19,073 bases of DNA from an uncultured Clostridia bacterium (lineage in GTDB: Bacteria; Bacillota; Clostridia; Oscillospirales; Ruminococcaceae): the NCBI GenBank assembly GCA_938014855.1, contig CALLQM010000033.1, positions 1 to 19,073 on the forward strand. Direction: 5' to 3'. The position numbers were made by a program, and so were the translations under genes. Below, in pieces: positions 7,196 through 14,761 of the stretch; the stretch's first letter is position 1, and each line of letters begins with the position of its first letter. The notes beneath the pieces were generated by a model that was not told where the DNA came from, did not search any database, and saw nothing but the letters and a program-made list of their open reading frames with translations.

Positions 7196-8284
7196 ATGAA
7201 AAAAATCACTGCGCTTGCTTTGGCTTTGCTTATGTTTGTTACGGTTCTTTCCGGATGTGCATCTTCCGCCTCTCCCGAATCCAGCGAAACAGAATCAAAA
7301 ACTGCTGAATCGGCACAACCCGCAGAATCCGAAGAACCGGCAGAACCAGCCGATGACTATAAGCTGGTGCTTAAGCTAAGCCACGTCTTTTCTCCGGATG
7401 AGCAGCTTTATAAATCCATGGAAATGGTTGCAGAACGTATTTATGACAAAACCGATGGTGCAATTGAAATCCAGTGCTACGGTCAAGGCCAGTTGGCTAC
7501 CTATAAAGATGGGCTGGAGCAGGTTGCAAACGGTGCAAACTTTATTTCAGTGGAAGATCCTTCCTACCTTGCCGACTATGTGCCCGATTTCAAAGCACTG
7601 GTCGGACCGATGCTGTATGATACCTATGACGAATATGTCCAAATGCTACAGACCGATCTTGTCAAGGATATGATTGCAAAAGCAGAAGAGAAAGGCATTA
7701 AGGTTCTAGGTTTGGATTACATCTTCGGTTTCCGTAATCTCATTACAAATAAAGTCATCACGACTCCCGACGAATTAAAGGGCTTAAAACTACGTGTTCC
7801 GGGCAGTAACTTGTTTATCGACACCATCAATGCGATGGGAGCTACCGCAACCGGTCTGCCGTTTGCTGAAACACTTTCCGGTGTGGCTCAGGGCGTTGTT
7901 GACGGACTGGAAGGTTCCGAATTTACAAATCACGGCACAAAATGTTATGAATACTGCAAAAACGTTGCAATGACCAAACATTTTCTAGGAACCTGCGGCG
8001 TCTATATTTCTACCGATGTTTGGAACAGCATCCCGGAAAAATACCAAAAAATCATTGCCGAAGAATATACCTACGGTGGAAAAGAAATGACCCAGCTGAT
8101 TACCGAAGCATACGAACAAACCTATGAGGAATTGGAAGGCTTCGGCGTTAAGTTTAATGACGTGGACATGGATGCATTCCGTGCCGCAACCAAGGTTGTC
8201 TTTGATAATATGGAAGCGAACGACGGCTGTACACCGGGCATTTATGATGCTCTGCAGGCTGAACTTACAAAGATGCGCGGCTAA
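7196..8284 (+). CDS. dctP: TRAP transporter substrate-binding lipoprotein (DctP family)
   Basis: Protein of 362 aa. The signal peptide ends in the lipobox VLSGC (Cys21), followed by an E/A/S/P-rich linker (about 22-52) that tethers the binding domain to the membrane. The DctP core has LSHVFSPDEQLYKSM near its start, the conserved LKLRVPGSNLFIDTINAMGA segment (the Arg that normally salt-bridges a carboxylate), then GLPFAETLSGVAQGVVDGLEGSEF. The ATG follows an AAAGGAGGAT site 5 nt away. It is the first gene of dctP-Q-M. DctP proteins bind mostly carboxylated ligands (C4-dicarboxylates, sugar acids); the ligand here cannot be read from sequence. Its neighbours, a LacI regulator and a phosphodiesterase, make a glycerophosphodiester or a sugar acid worth testing. 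Confidence 0.95.
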   Translation: MKKITALALALLMFVTVLSGCASSASPESSETESKTAESAQPAESEEPAEPADDYKLVLKLSHVFSPDEQLYKSMEMVAERIYDKTDGAIEIQCYGQGQLATYKDGLEQVANGANFISVEDPSYLADYVPDFKALVGPMLYDTYDEYVQMLQTDLVKDMIAKAEEKGIKVLGLDYIFGFRNLITNKVITTPDELKGLKLRVPGSNLFIDTINAMGATATGLPFAETLSGVAQGVVDGLEGSEFTNHGTKCYEYCKNVAMTKHFLGTCGVYISTDVWNSIPEKYQKIIAEEYTYGGKEMTQLITEAYEQTYEELEGFGVKFNDVDMDAFRAATKVVFDNMEANDGCTPGIYDALQAELTKMRG

Positions 8285-8302
8285 TATCCGACGTAAAACG
8301 TA

Positions 8303-8332
8303 TTTGCCTTTGCGTTGCGGCGCAAAGGCAAA
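8303..8332 (+). promoter_or_regulatory. Intercistronic hairpin between dctP and dctQ
   Basis: A perfect 12-bp stem TTTGCCTTTGCG / CGCAAAGGCAAA with loop TTGCGG starts 18 nt after the dctP stop codon and is followed by a broken T-rich stretch (CTTTTCTTTAT). It probably acts as a partial terminator or as a 3' stabiliser that keeps binding-protein mRNA in excess over the membrane subunits. Confidence 0.7.
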
Positions 8333-8382
8333 CTTTTCTTTATGCTTTCGACGTCCTTGCTTTTAGAATTGGAGTGAAAATC

Positions 8383-8886
8383 TTGAAAAAAGTGTTCAAA
8401 TTTATCCTAACAAATTTGGAAGAACTACTGGCATCAGGCTTTCTGATTGTCACAACAACTCTAGTAATCATTAATGTTTTTCTGCGCTATGTAATGAATT
8501 CCGGTTTAATTTGGACTGAAGAAGTGGCCACCGGATGTTTTGTATGGAGTGTTTTTTTGGGTGCCGCCGCATGTTATAAACGAAAAGCTCATATAGGGGT
8601 TGACATCATTGTGAATGCTCTGTCCGATAAACCACGCTGGTTCATTAACGTCCTGGTCGATCTCATTTTAGTAGCTATTAATGGTATGATTGTCGGGCTT
8701 TCAATTAAATATCTTTCGGCTTCCTATACCAAAGTGACACCCGTACTCGGAATCTCATCAGCATGGATCAGCACTACTATTTTAGTTAGTTTTGCATTAA
8801 TGACCATTTATTCCTTAATCTTTCTTGTACAAGAAATCCGTACATGTGGTAAAACGATGGCACCAGCAGTAAAGGAGGGTAAGTGA
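8383..8886 (+). CDS. dctQ: TRAP transporter small permease (DctQ family)
   Basis: Protein of 167 aa with four predicted membrane segments, the standard DctQ layout. Recognisable features are NVFLRYVMNSGLIWTEEVA, where the E-E pair after the first segments is typical of the family, and CYKRKAHIGVDIIV in the loop following the second segment. The start is placed at TTG 8383: a GTG at 8374 overlaps the GGAG of the ribosome binding site (8371-8376), while the TTG is 6-8 nt downstream of it and opens with MKKVFKFIL. The stop codon is 3 nt before the dctM ATG, so the two membrane subunits are coupled. Confidence 0.92.
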   Translation: MKKVFKFILTNLEELLASGFLIVTTTLVIINVFLRYVMNSGLIWTEEVATGCFVWSVFLGAAACYKRKAHIGVDIIVNALSDKPRWFINVLVDLILVAINGMIVGLSIKYLSASYTKVTPVLGISSAWISTTILVSFALMTIYSLIFLVQEIRTCGKTMAPAVKEGK

Positions 8887-8888
8887 CC

Positions 8889-10169
8889 ATGCTTGCATTT
8901 CTTCCAATCATCCTTGCATTTCTTCTTTATTTTTCCGGAATTCCGATTGCATACGCACTTTTCGGGTCTGCAATTACATACTTCACCTTTATCGATAATA
9001 CCTCCCCTATTTTCTTAATGCTTCAAAAGTTCATTACCAGCACACAGTCTTTCCCCCTGCTCGCAATCCCATTCTTTATCATGGCGGGGGCAATTATGAA
9101 CTATTCTGGTATTAGTGAAAAACTGATGAAGTTTGCCGATGTTGTAACCGGGCATATGTCTGGTGGACTTGCGCAGGCAAATGTTCTGCTCAGCACGCTG
9201 ATGGGAGGCGTTTCCGGCTCTGCCAATGCGGATGCGGCTATGGAGTGCAAAATGCTGGTTCCGGAAATGGAAAAACAGGGCTATGACCCTGCATTTTCTG
9301 CCGCAGTTACAGCGGCATCTTCGGCAATCACCCCAATTATCCCTCCGGGTATTAACCTCATCGTATATGCGCTGATTGCAAACGTCTCTGTTTCAAAAAT
9401 GTTTATGGGCGGCTATCTGCCCGGCGTTATGATTGCCATTGCGCTTATGATAACGGTCTCCTTAATTTCAAAAAAACGTGGCTATAAGCCTACCCGAACC
9501 AAACGAGCAACCTTTAAAGAAGTCATGGTACAGCTTTGGGATTCTATATGGGCACTGCTGTTTCCGTTTGGTATTATTTTAGGTCTGCGTTTTGGTGTTT
9601 TTACCCCGTCGGAAGCGGGCGCTGTAGCGGTTGTTTACTGTTTGATAATTGGAATTTTTGTGTATAAAAATCTAAAACCAAAACACATTTGGCCAATTTT
9701 AAAGGAAACCGTGTACGGAACCAGTTCCGTTGTTCTCATTATTGTGGCCGCTTCGTTCTTTGGCTATTATATGAACTGGGAACGAATTCCTCAGCTTATA
9801 ACAGGTTCCATGCTTGACCTAACACAAAACAAATATCTGATGCTGGCCTTTATTAATATTCTCCTGCTTATTATGGGCATGTTTTTGGAAGGCGGCGCGG
9901 CGCTCATTATTTTAGCTCCTCTGCTGGTACCCGTTGTCACACAATTAGGGGTTGATCCCGTACATTTCGGTATCATTTGTATTGTCAACATCATGATTGG
10001 CGGCATTACCCCGCCGTTTGGTTCAATGATGTTCACCTGCTGTTCTATTACAGGTACTCCTTTATCAAAATTTATTAAGGAATCTGTCCCATTCATTCTG
10101 ACTTTAATAATTACTTTACTGATTGTTACCTATTTTGAATCATTCGTCCTGTTCCTGCCAAACCTGTAA
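8889..10169 (+). CDS. dctM: TRAP transporter large permease (DctM family)
   Basis: Protein of 426 aa, about 12 membrane segments, full family length. Signature stretches are GIPIAYALFGSAI, IPFFIMAGAIMNYSGI, GGVSGSANADAAM, AITPIIPPGINLIVY, LMGGYLPG-like FMGGYLPGVM, LRFGVFTPSEAGAVAVVY and a second IVNIMIGGITPPFGSMMF. It forms the ion-coupled transport channel with DctQ, driven by the sodium gradient in characterised members. ATG 8889 is preferred over GTG 8883 because AAGGAGGG (8872-8879) lies 9-10 nt before the ATG but only about 3 nt before the GTG. It is the last gene of the operon, followed 13 nt later by a strong terminator. Confidence 0.95.
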   Translation: MLAFLPIILAFLLYFSGIPIAYALFGSAITYFTFIDNTSPIFLMLQKFITSTQSFPLLAIPFFIMAGAIMNYSGISEKLMKFADVVTGHMSGGLAQANVLLSTLMGGVSGSANADAAMECKMLVPEMEKQGYDPAFSAAVTAASSAITPIIPPGINLIVYALIANVSVSKMFMGGYLPGVMIAIALMITVSLISKKRGYKPTRTKRATFKEVMVQLWDSIWALLFPFGIILGLRFGVFTPSEAGAVAVVYCLIIGIFVYKNLKPKHIWPILKETVYGTSSVVLIIVAASFFGYYMNWERIPQLITGSMLDLTQNKYLMLAFINILLLIMGMFLEGGAALIILAPLLVPVVTQLGVDPVHFGIICIVNIMIGGITPPFGSMMFTCCSITGTPLSKFIKESVPFILTLIITLLIVTYFESFVLFLPNL

Positions 10170-10182
10170 TATCGGCAAAAGA

Positions 10183-10224
10183 AACAAAAGCCCTCTGCCA
10201 CAGTTGTGGCAGAGGGCTTTTGTT
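10183..10224 (+). terminator. Long-stem terminator of the TRAP operon
   Basis: A 19-bp perfect stem (10183-10201 with 10206-10224) around loop AGTT, with core AGCCCTCTGCCAC and T-rich arms, closes the TRAP operon. The same core recurs at 12111-12148. Confidence 0.9.
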
Positions 10225-10361
10225 AAGGAAATTTTTATTTTACAAAGATAATTTAAAAATCAACTTAAAAATTTATATTCATGCTTGTAACGGGAAGAAT
10301 TTTATAGAATAGCTAATTTATAATTTGTATATTATTTTCACATTCATTATGAGGTGTTTTA
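10225..10361 (+). promoter_or_regulatory. AT-rich upstream region of the ABC cassette
   Basis: This gene-free stretch of 137 bp is markedly AT-rich. It holds TATAAT at 10319-10324 without a convincing -35 and the ribosome binding site GAGGTG (10351-10356) for the ATPase gene. Nothing else was recognised. Confidence 0.35.
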
Positions 10362-11213
10362 ATGGATTCCATTGTATTTATAGATTTTACAAAAAATTAC
10401 GGAAATTTTACAGCGGTTGATCACATCAATCTAAATGTTCAAAGCGGGACGATTACAGGATTCATCGGAAAAAATGGTGCTGGGAAAAGCACGACCCTGC
10501 GTGCCATGGTGAATATTTTATCTCCAACGTATGGAAAAATTTTAATTAATGGACTTGATTCTGTAAAAAAGCAAAGGAAATCAAACATTTTCTAAGTTAT
10601 ATGCCAAGTGATGCCGCATTTTATGAGAATGTTACGGCTTGTGCTTGTGTTTTGTCTCTGCGCAAAATTTAACGGCATCGATTTTCATAGAGCCCTTAAC
10701 CTGGCAGAATACTTTGAACTAAATATCCACAAAAAAATCTCTGCGCTCAGCCTTGGAAATCGAAAAAAAGTTTCCATCATTCAAGCATTTATGAAAGACA
10801 GCAAACTATTTGTTATGGACGAACCAACCAGCGGACTTGATCCATTTATGCAGGAAAAATTTTTTCATCATCTATTGGAGCGCAAAAAACAAGGCGCAAC
10901 CTTTTTCTTGTCAAGTCACAATCTTGGTGAAATCGAAAAATACTGTGATCAAGCAGTTATTATCAAGAGCGGAAAAATTGTAGATCAAATTGATATAAAA
11001 TCAGCCCAAATCAAGAAGAAGCAGATTGTATCCTATGTAACAGCAGATGGGGTTTCTCGCAAATTCACCTATGATGGCCAGGTAAATGATCTAATTGCAA
11101 AACTTGCCGATTTGGATTTAAAAAGTGTAGAAATTAAATCTGCGTCCATTGAAGAAGATTTTACCAGATATTATGAAAATGATCGAAAGGATGAAGATGC
11201 TTCCAATGCGTAA
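10362..11213 (+). pseudogene. ABC transporter ATP-binding protein with two frame changes
   Basis: This is an ABC-2 exporter type ATPase. Walker A GKNGAGKST, the signature ALSLGNRKKVS (family LSxGxxKK), Walker B LFVMDEPTSGLDP and the switch His (SSHNLGEIEKYCD) are all present, but not in one frame. Frame one runs from 10362 through Walker A to a stop at 10593-10595. At the six-A run 10565-10570 the homologous coding moves to another frame (KAKEIKHFLSYMPSDAAFYENVTA), which would stop at 10670-10672. By about 10659 it has returned to the first frame (CAKFNGIDFHRALNL) and reads to 11213. One lost A plus a compensating change (one inserted or two lost bases) around 10640-10670 explains this. As it stands no full-length protein is made. 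Confidence 0.85.
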
Positions 11214-12024
11214 TTTTCAACTAATAAATTCACTGCGTCTTTGTAAGTTTGATTTAAAAATCAATTTAAAAACAATCATCGGTTGGTGTATTGCAATGTT
11301 TTCGGTTATGTTTTTATATATGATTTTGTTCCCCTCCATTCAGGAAATCGCAAAAGCAAAAATGGAAGCCATGCCAAGAGAACTGCTACAATTTGTCGGT
11401 ATGGAAAACTTTTCTGATATGAGTAACTTTGTATCTTATTATGGAATTATATTTAATCTAGCTTTAATTGCAATTAGCATTTTTGCCGTAACCTTTAGCT
11501 CAAACCTGCTTTACAGAGAAGAAAAATCCAAAACCATCGAGTTTCTTTATTCATTGGAGACCAGCAGATTAGAAATTTATATTGCTAAGCTAATCACTGC
11601 CTTTATTGGTGTTTTTGTTGTCCGTTGTTCTACGATGTTTGCGGCACTGCTCTGCGGGTTCATTAACGGCGGTGAAACGTTTTCAGCCATGAAGATATTT
11701 ACAATAACAGCGATTTCTGGATTCACATCGTTCTTTTTTATGGCAGTCGGCTCTGCTCTAAGCGCCGTTTCTGCAAGAATCGGTGCTCCTGTGACCGGAA
11801 GTATGGTCGTAATCTTTAGCTATATGCTGGGGTATCTCGGCAAGCTATTGGAAGAAAATGCTGCGTGGCTAAAATATCTTAGCCCTTTTGAGCTGTTTCA
11901 AGCCGAACATGCTCTGTCGCTTAACAACGAAATCATATTTGCCCTTATTTTCTATTTAATATTGATGGTCTTAATTTGTATTGTAGGAGCGCTGGTATAC
12001 AAAAAGCGGGATTATGTGGTATAA
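11197..12024 (+). CDS. ABC-2 type transporter permease
   Basis: Protein of 275 aa with about six hydrophobic segments. The layout is that of ABC-2 permeases: a cytoplasmic N-terminus, segment one in IIGWCIAMFSVMFLYMILF, a long extracellular loop, LYREEKSKTIEFLYSLETSRLEIYIAKL as the coupling helix region, then further segments and a basic C-terminus (YKKRDYVV). The start is placed at ATG 11197, 6 nt after GAAAGG; it overlaps the end of the ATPase gene by 17 nt. The partner ATPase is frame-broken, so this gene is probably non-functional unless another ATPase serves it. The exported substrate is unknown. Confidence 0.85.
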   Translation: MLPMRNFQLINSLRLCKFDLKINLKTIIGWCIAMFSVMFLYMILFPSIQEIAKAKMEAMPRELLQFVGMENFSDMSNFVSYYGIIFNLALIAISIFAVTFSSNLLYREEKSKTIEFLYSLETSRLEIYIAKLITAFIGVFVVRCSTMFAALLCGFINGGETFSAMKIFTITAISGFTSFFFMAVGSALSAVSARIGAPVTGSMVVIFSYMLGYLGKLLEENAAWLKYLSPFELFQAEHALSLNNEIIFALIFYLILMVLICIVGALVYKKRDYVV

Positions 12025-12074
12025 GCACTTGATTGCGTTTTAACATTTACAGGAATCCTCATCAAGAACATCAT

Positions 12075-12114
12075 ACAAGCACCAATACAAGCACCAATAC
12101 AAGCACCAATACAA
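12075..12114. repeat. 12-bp tandem repeat, 3.3 copies
   Basis: ACAAGCACCAAT occurs three times in perfect head-to-tail order (12075-12110) and a fourth partial copy ACAA runs into the terminator stem. It lies between the permease stop codon and the hairpin. Read on the minus strand it gives a meaningless VLVLVL frame. Confidence 0.95.
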
Positions 12115-12148
12115 AGCCCTCTGCCACTGTCGTGGCAGAGGGCTTTGT
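12111..12148. terminator. Terminator hairpin shared by the ABC cassette and feoB remnant
   Basis: A perfect 17-bp stem (12111-12127 with 12132-12148) around loop TGTC. It is convergently placed between the permease gene (+) and the feoB remnant (-, stop codon at 12163). The stem is the TRAP operon terminator stem with one A/T pair fewer. Confidence 0.88.
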
Positions 12149-12162
12149 TTCGGAGAATCCCA

Positions 12163-12924
12163 CTATAAAACCAGTCGAACTACACTTGTAAACAGGAAAC
12201 AAACCAAAAATCCCATAATGGTTGGAACCAAAAAGGAAACTGCTGTCCATTTCCAACTTTGGGTTTCTTTTCGAATCGTGAGGCAGGTAGTCGAACAAGG
12301 CCAATGCATCAATGAAAACAGCATGGTGCTGACTGCTGTCACCCAAGTCCATCCATTGTCAACAAGAAGCTGTCGAAGCTGTGATAACGAATCAAGTTCA
12401 ATTAGGCTGCCAGTTGCCATATAAGACATGATTATGATTGGAATTACAATTTCATTGGCGGGCAGACCTAATATAAACGCCAGCAAAATCACACCATCTA
12501 AGCCAATCAGTCGGGCAAACGGATCTAAAAATTCCGCACAGTGCGATAAAATTGTCGCATCGCCTACCGTAATATTTGCCATGGTCCAAATAATAAAACC
12601 AGCCGGAATTGCAACAACAATTGCTCTTCCTAAAACAAATAGAGTACGGTCAAAAATAGAGCGAACGATTACTTTTCCAATCTGCGGTCTGCGGTAAGGC
12701 GGCAGTTCCAGCGTAAACGATGACGGAACGCCTTTTAAAATGGTTTTGGAGAGCAATGAAGAAACAAAAAAGGTCATAATTACCCCGAGCACAATCACGC
12801 AGGTCAGTAAAATCGCAGACTGGATAGACTTAAACGTTCCGCCGGAAGTACCGACAAAAAACATCGTAAGAATCGCGATTAAGGTTGGAAATGCGCCACC
12901 ATTCAAAAGGCAATTTTGCTCCAT
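12163..12924 (-). pseudogene. feoB: Ferrous iron transporter FeoB, C-terminal remnant
   Basis: About 250 residues of the FeoB membrane part: NGGAFPTLIAILTMFFV (normally following a Pro-Cys-Asn motif), FTLELPPYRRPQIGKV, SIFDRTLFVLGRAIVVAIPAGFIIW, LLAFILGLPANEIVIPIIIM and SLMHWPCSTTCLTIRKET, ending SVVRLVL. The N-terminal GTPase domain and first Gate region are absent. The homology ends near 12912-12924, and the stop codon of the serine recombinase follows at 12951. The expected upstream part of feoB is not found anywhere else in the window, so this is a truncated remnant, not a gene simply split by a short insertion. Beyond 12924 the same frame continues only through the recombinase 3' end. 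Confidence 0.88.
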
Positions 12925-12950
12925 ACAACATATAGATTGCTGATAATTTC

Positions 12951-14567
12951 CTATTTGCCGTAAAGATAAATATGTAAATTCTTCCCGTCCCAAACAATTT
13001 TTTTAACTAATGATTTAATGAAATAACGTTTTTCTTGCACCGTAAGTTCGTTAAAATGATTTTCTAAATGCGGTATCATTTGCGCAATCATATTAATTTG
13101 GATTTCCTGATTGGTTATATTTTGAAATCCACGTTTCAATTGTTTTTGTTCTTCTGATAGTCTTTTGATTTTTTGTTCTAACTCTGCAATTTTCATATTG
13201 GCTCTCTGCTTAAATACTTGTCCATAATCATTTTGAGCCAATGTGTTTATTATATTATCCATTTCATCCTTGCTTTTTTTTAATTGATTTTCCACCACAG
13301 TAATGGGGTTTTCTTTCGTTTGTGCTAAAAACTCTTTTTTCATGTCTTCCAGTAGCTTGTAAGTATGGGAATCGACATTTAAATACTGCATGAGAGATTC
13401 ACAAATCAAATCGTCCGCTTTTTGTCCATCAATATTTTGGCTATTGCAAAGTTGAATACCGCCTCGCATTTTACGATTGCATATATAATCAAAAACTTCT
13501 TTGTGACTGCTTCGTGATTTCGCAAACATCCTTGCTCCGCAATTTTCACAATAAATAAGACCAGATAGCAAGGAATCGTTATGATGCATTTTTGCGGGTG
13601 TTTTTCCATCGGGCTTTCCTGCTTCGAGTATTTGCTGAACAGCTGTCCAGTCTTTTCCTGATACAATTCCTTTATGCTTTCCAATCGCGATAATCCAGCA
13701 ATCAACAGGAAGACGCGGCGCATTTTTCTTTGAATAATCCCGCTTATTATAGGACAATAGTCCGAATCTATCCGAGCAGTCTTTTTCTTTAAAACAGACG
13801 TCAGCGTTTTGTTTTGTAAAGTAACGAAAAGCCTCCTTATCTGCAACACAATAGACTGGATTTTGCAGTATTTCTTTAATTCCCAGTAAGGAATAGAATC
13901 GATCATTTCTGGATTTCATATTGCGTTTTATCAGATATTTACTTACACCCGACACACTATGCAGTTCCAAAAACTTCTCAAACATTACGTTGACAACTGC
14001 AATTTCGGAAGGATTTTGTACCAATTTGCAGGACGCTTTTGCCTTTCCGTCGATCACCATTTCTTCCACTTTTCTGGAGGTGAAACCGGTTGGCGTCGTG
14101 CCGCCAAGCCAACGACCTGTACGCGCCAGCATCATCATATTATCTCGAACGCGTTCCGCAAGGGTTTCCCGTTCGAGCTGGGCAAATACAGACGCAATAT
14201 ACATCATTGCTTTTCCCATTGGTTTAGAGGTGTCAAACTCCTCTTTTACACACAAAAAAGAGATGTTCCGATCGTTTAAATCTTCAATCAAAGCGGAAAA
14301 AACACTAACACTTCTGCTTATGCGGTCAAGCCGGTAACATACAATATAATCAAATTGCTTTAACCTTATATCCTTAAGCATTTTTTGAAATTTTGGTCGA
14401 TCCATGTTTTTACCGGAAAAACCCTCGTCTTCATATATCGTTATATCCGTATCTGATATCCCGCTAAACTTATTAAGTATATATTTTTTACATATCTCAA
14501 TCTGATTTTCAATGCTTTCGCCTTTGCCAGTGTATACAGATTTACGGCTGTAGATGGCAAATTTCAA
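12951..14567 (-). CDS. Large serine recombinase (site-specific integrase/resolvase type)
   Basis: Protein of 538 aa. The N-terminal resolvase domain (1-150) has AIYSRKS with catalytic Ser10, GESIENQIEICKKY, YEDEGFSGKNMDRPKFQKML, CYRLDRISRS and FAQLERETLAERV. A recombinase domain (about 155-290) contains GRWLGGTTPTGF and IKEILQNPVYCVADKEAF. A zinc ribbon follows with C340-x2-C343 and C363-x10-C374, then a coiled coil (about 400-490) and a short C-terminal strand. Such enzymes integrate or excise phages, ICEs and small elements. The start is TTG 14567, 7 nt after AAGGAGGG (14575-14582). All catalytic residues look intact. It abuts the feoB remnant at its 3' side, suggesting it arrived with a mobile element that used or damaged feoB. 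Confidence 0.95.
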   Translation of the reverse strand: MKFAIYSRKSVYTGKGESIENQIEICKKYILNKFSGISDTDITIYEDEGFSGKNMDRPKFQKMLKDIRLKQFDYIVCYRLDRISRSVSVFSALIEDLNDRNISFLCVKEEFDTSKPMGKAMMYIASVFAQLERETLAERVRDNMMMLARTGRWLGGTTPTGFTSRKVEEMVIDGKAKASCKLVQNPSEIAVVNVMFEKFLELHSVSGVSKYLIKRNMKSRNDRFYSLLGIKEILQNPVYCVADKEAFRYFTKQNADVCFKEKDCSDRFGLLSYNKRDYSKKNAPRLPVDCWIIAIGKHKGIVSGKDWTAVQQILEAGKPDGKTPAKMHHNDSLLSGLIYCENCGARMFAKSRSSHKEVFDYICNRKMRGGIQLCNSQNIDGQKADDLICESLMQYLNVDSHTYKLLEDMKKEFLAQTKENPITVVENQLKKSKDEMDNIINTLAQNDYGQVFKQRANMKIAELEQKIKRLSEEQKQLKRGFQNITNQEIQINMIAQMIPHLENHFNELTVQEKRYFIKSLVKKIVWDGKNLHIYLYGK

Positions 14568-14600
14568 TCATACTCCCTCCTTTTTATTAAAATGGTACTG

Positions 14601-14629
14601 ATTATAGTCTATTCATAAATGCTGTGCAA
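14601..14629 (-). promoter_or_regulatory. Sigma-A type promoter of the serine recombinase
   Basis: On the minus strand TTGCAC (14629-14624) and TATAAT (14606-14601) are separated by exactly 17 nt, about 33 nt upstream of the TTG start. This is among the best promoters in the window and suggests the recombinase is expressed on its own. Confidence 0.75.
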
Positions 14630-14761
14630 GATACTCCTGTGTTCAAGCATTATGTTGTATATCGGTTCAAATCATAGCTTTGCTGTAAATACTGTAATTA
14701 GACTTATCACTTTTTATCCGCCATAGTAATAAAAACGGTTATCCATTGAATCATCAGAAAA

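Noticed and set aside
10608..10670. Separate start of a second ABC ATPase gene at 10608
   Set aside because: Its first ~18 residues are an out-of-frame reading of the conserved YMPSDAAFYENVT stretch; the homology shows one gene with two frame changes.
12075..12148. CRISPR-like array from the tandem repeat and hairpin
   Set aside because: Units are contiguous 12-mers without spacers, and no cas gene is present.
12071..12352. Minus-strand frame ending in VLVLVL
   Set aside because: It is an out-of-frame reading of the feoB remnant followed by translation of the 12-bp tandem repeat and terminator.
12925..12993. feoB remnant beginning with MGREEFTYLSLRQIG
   Set aside because: Those residues are the recombinase 3' end read in another frame, not FeoB sequence.
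14568..14760. feoB N-terminal half on the far side of the recombinase
   Set aside because: I read the minus strand here for FeoB or GTPase motifs and found none; only short unrelated frames, the recombinase promoter and the sugar operon terminator are present.
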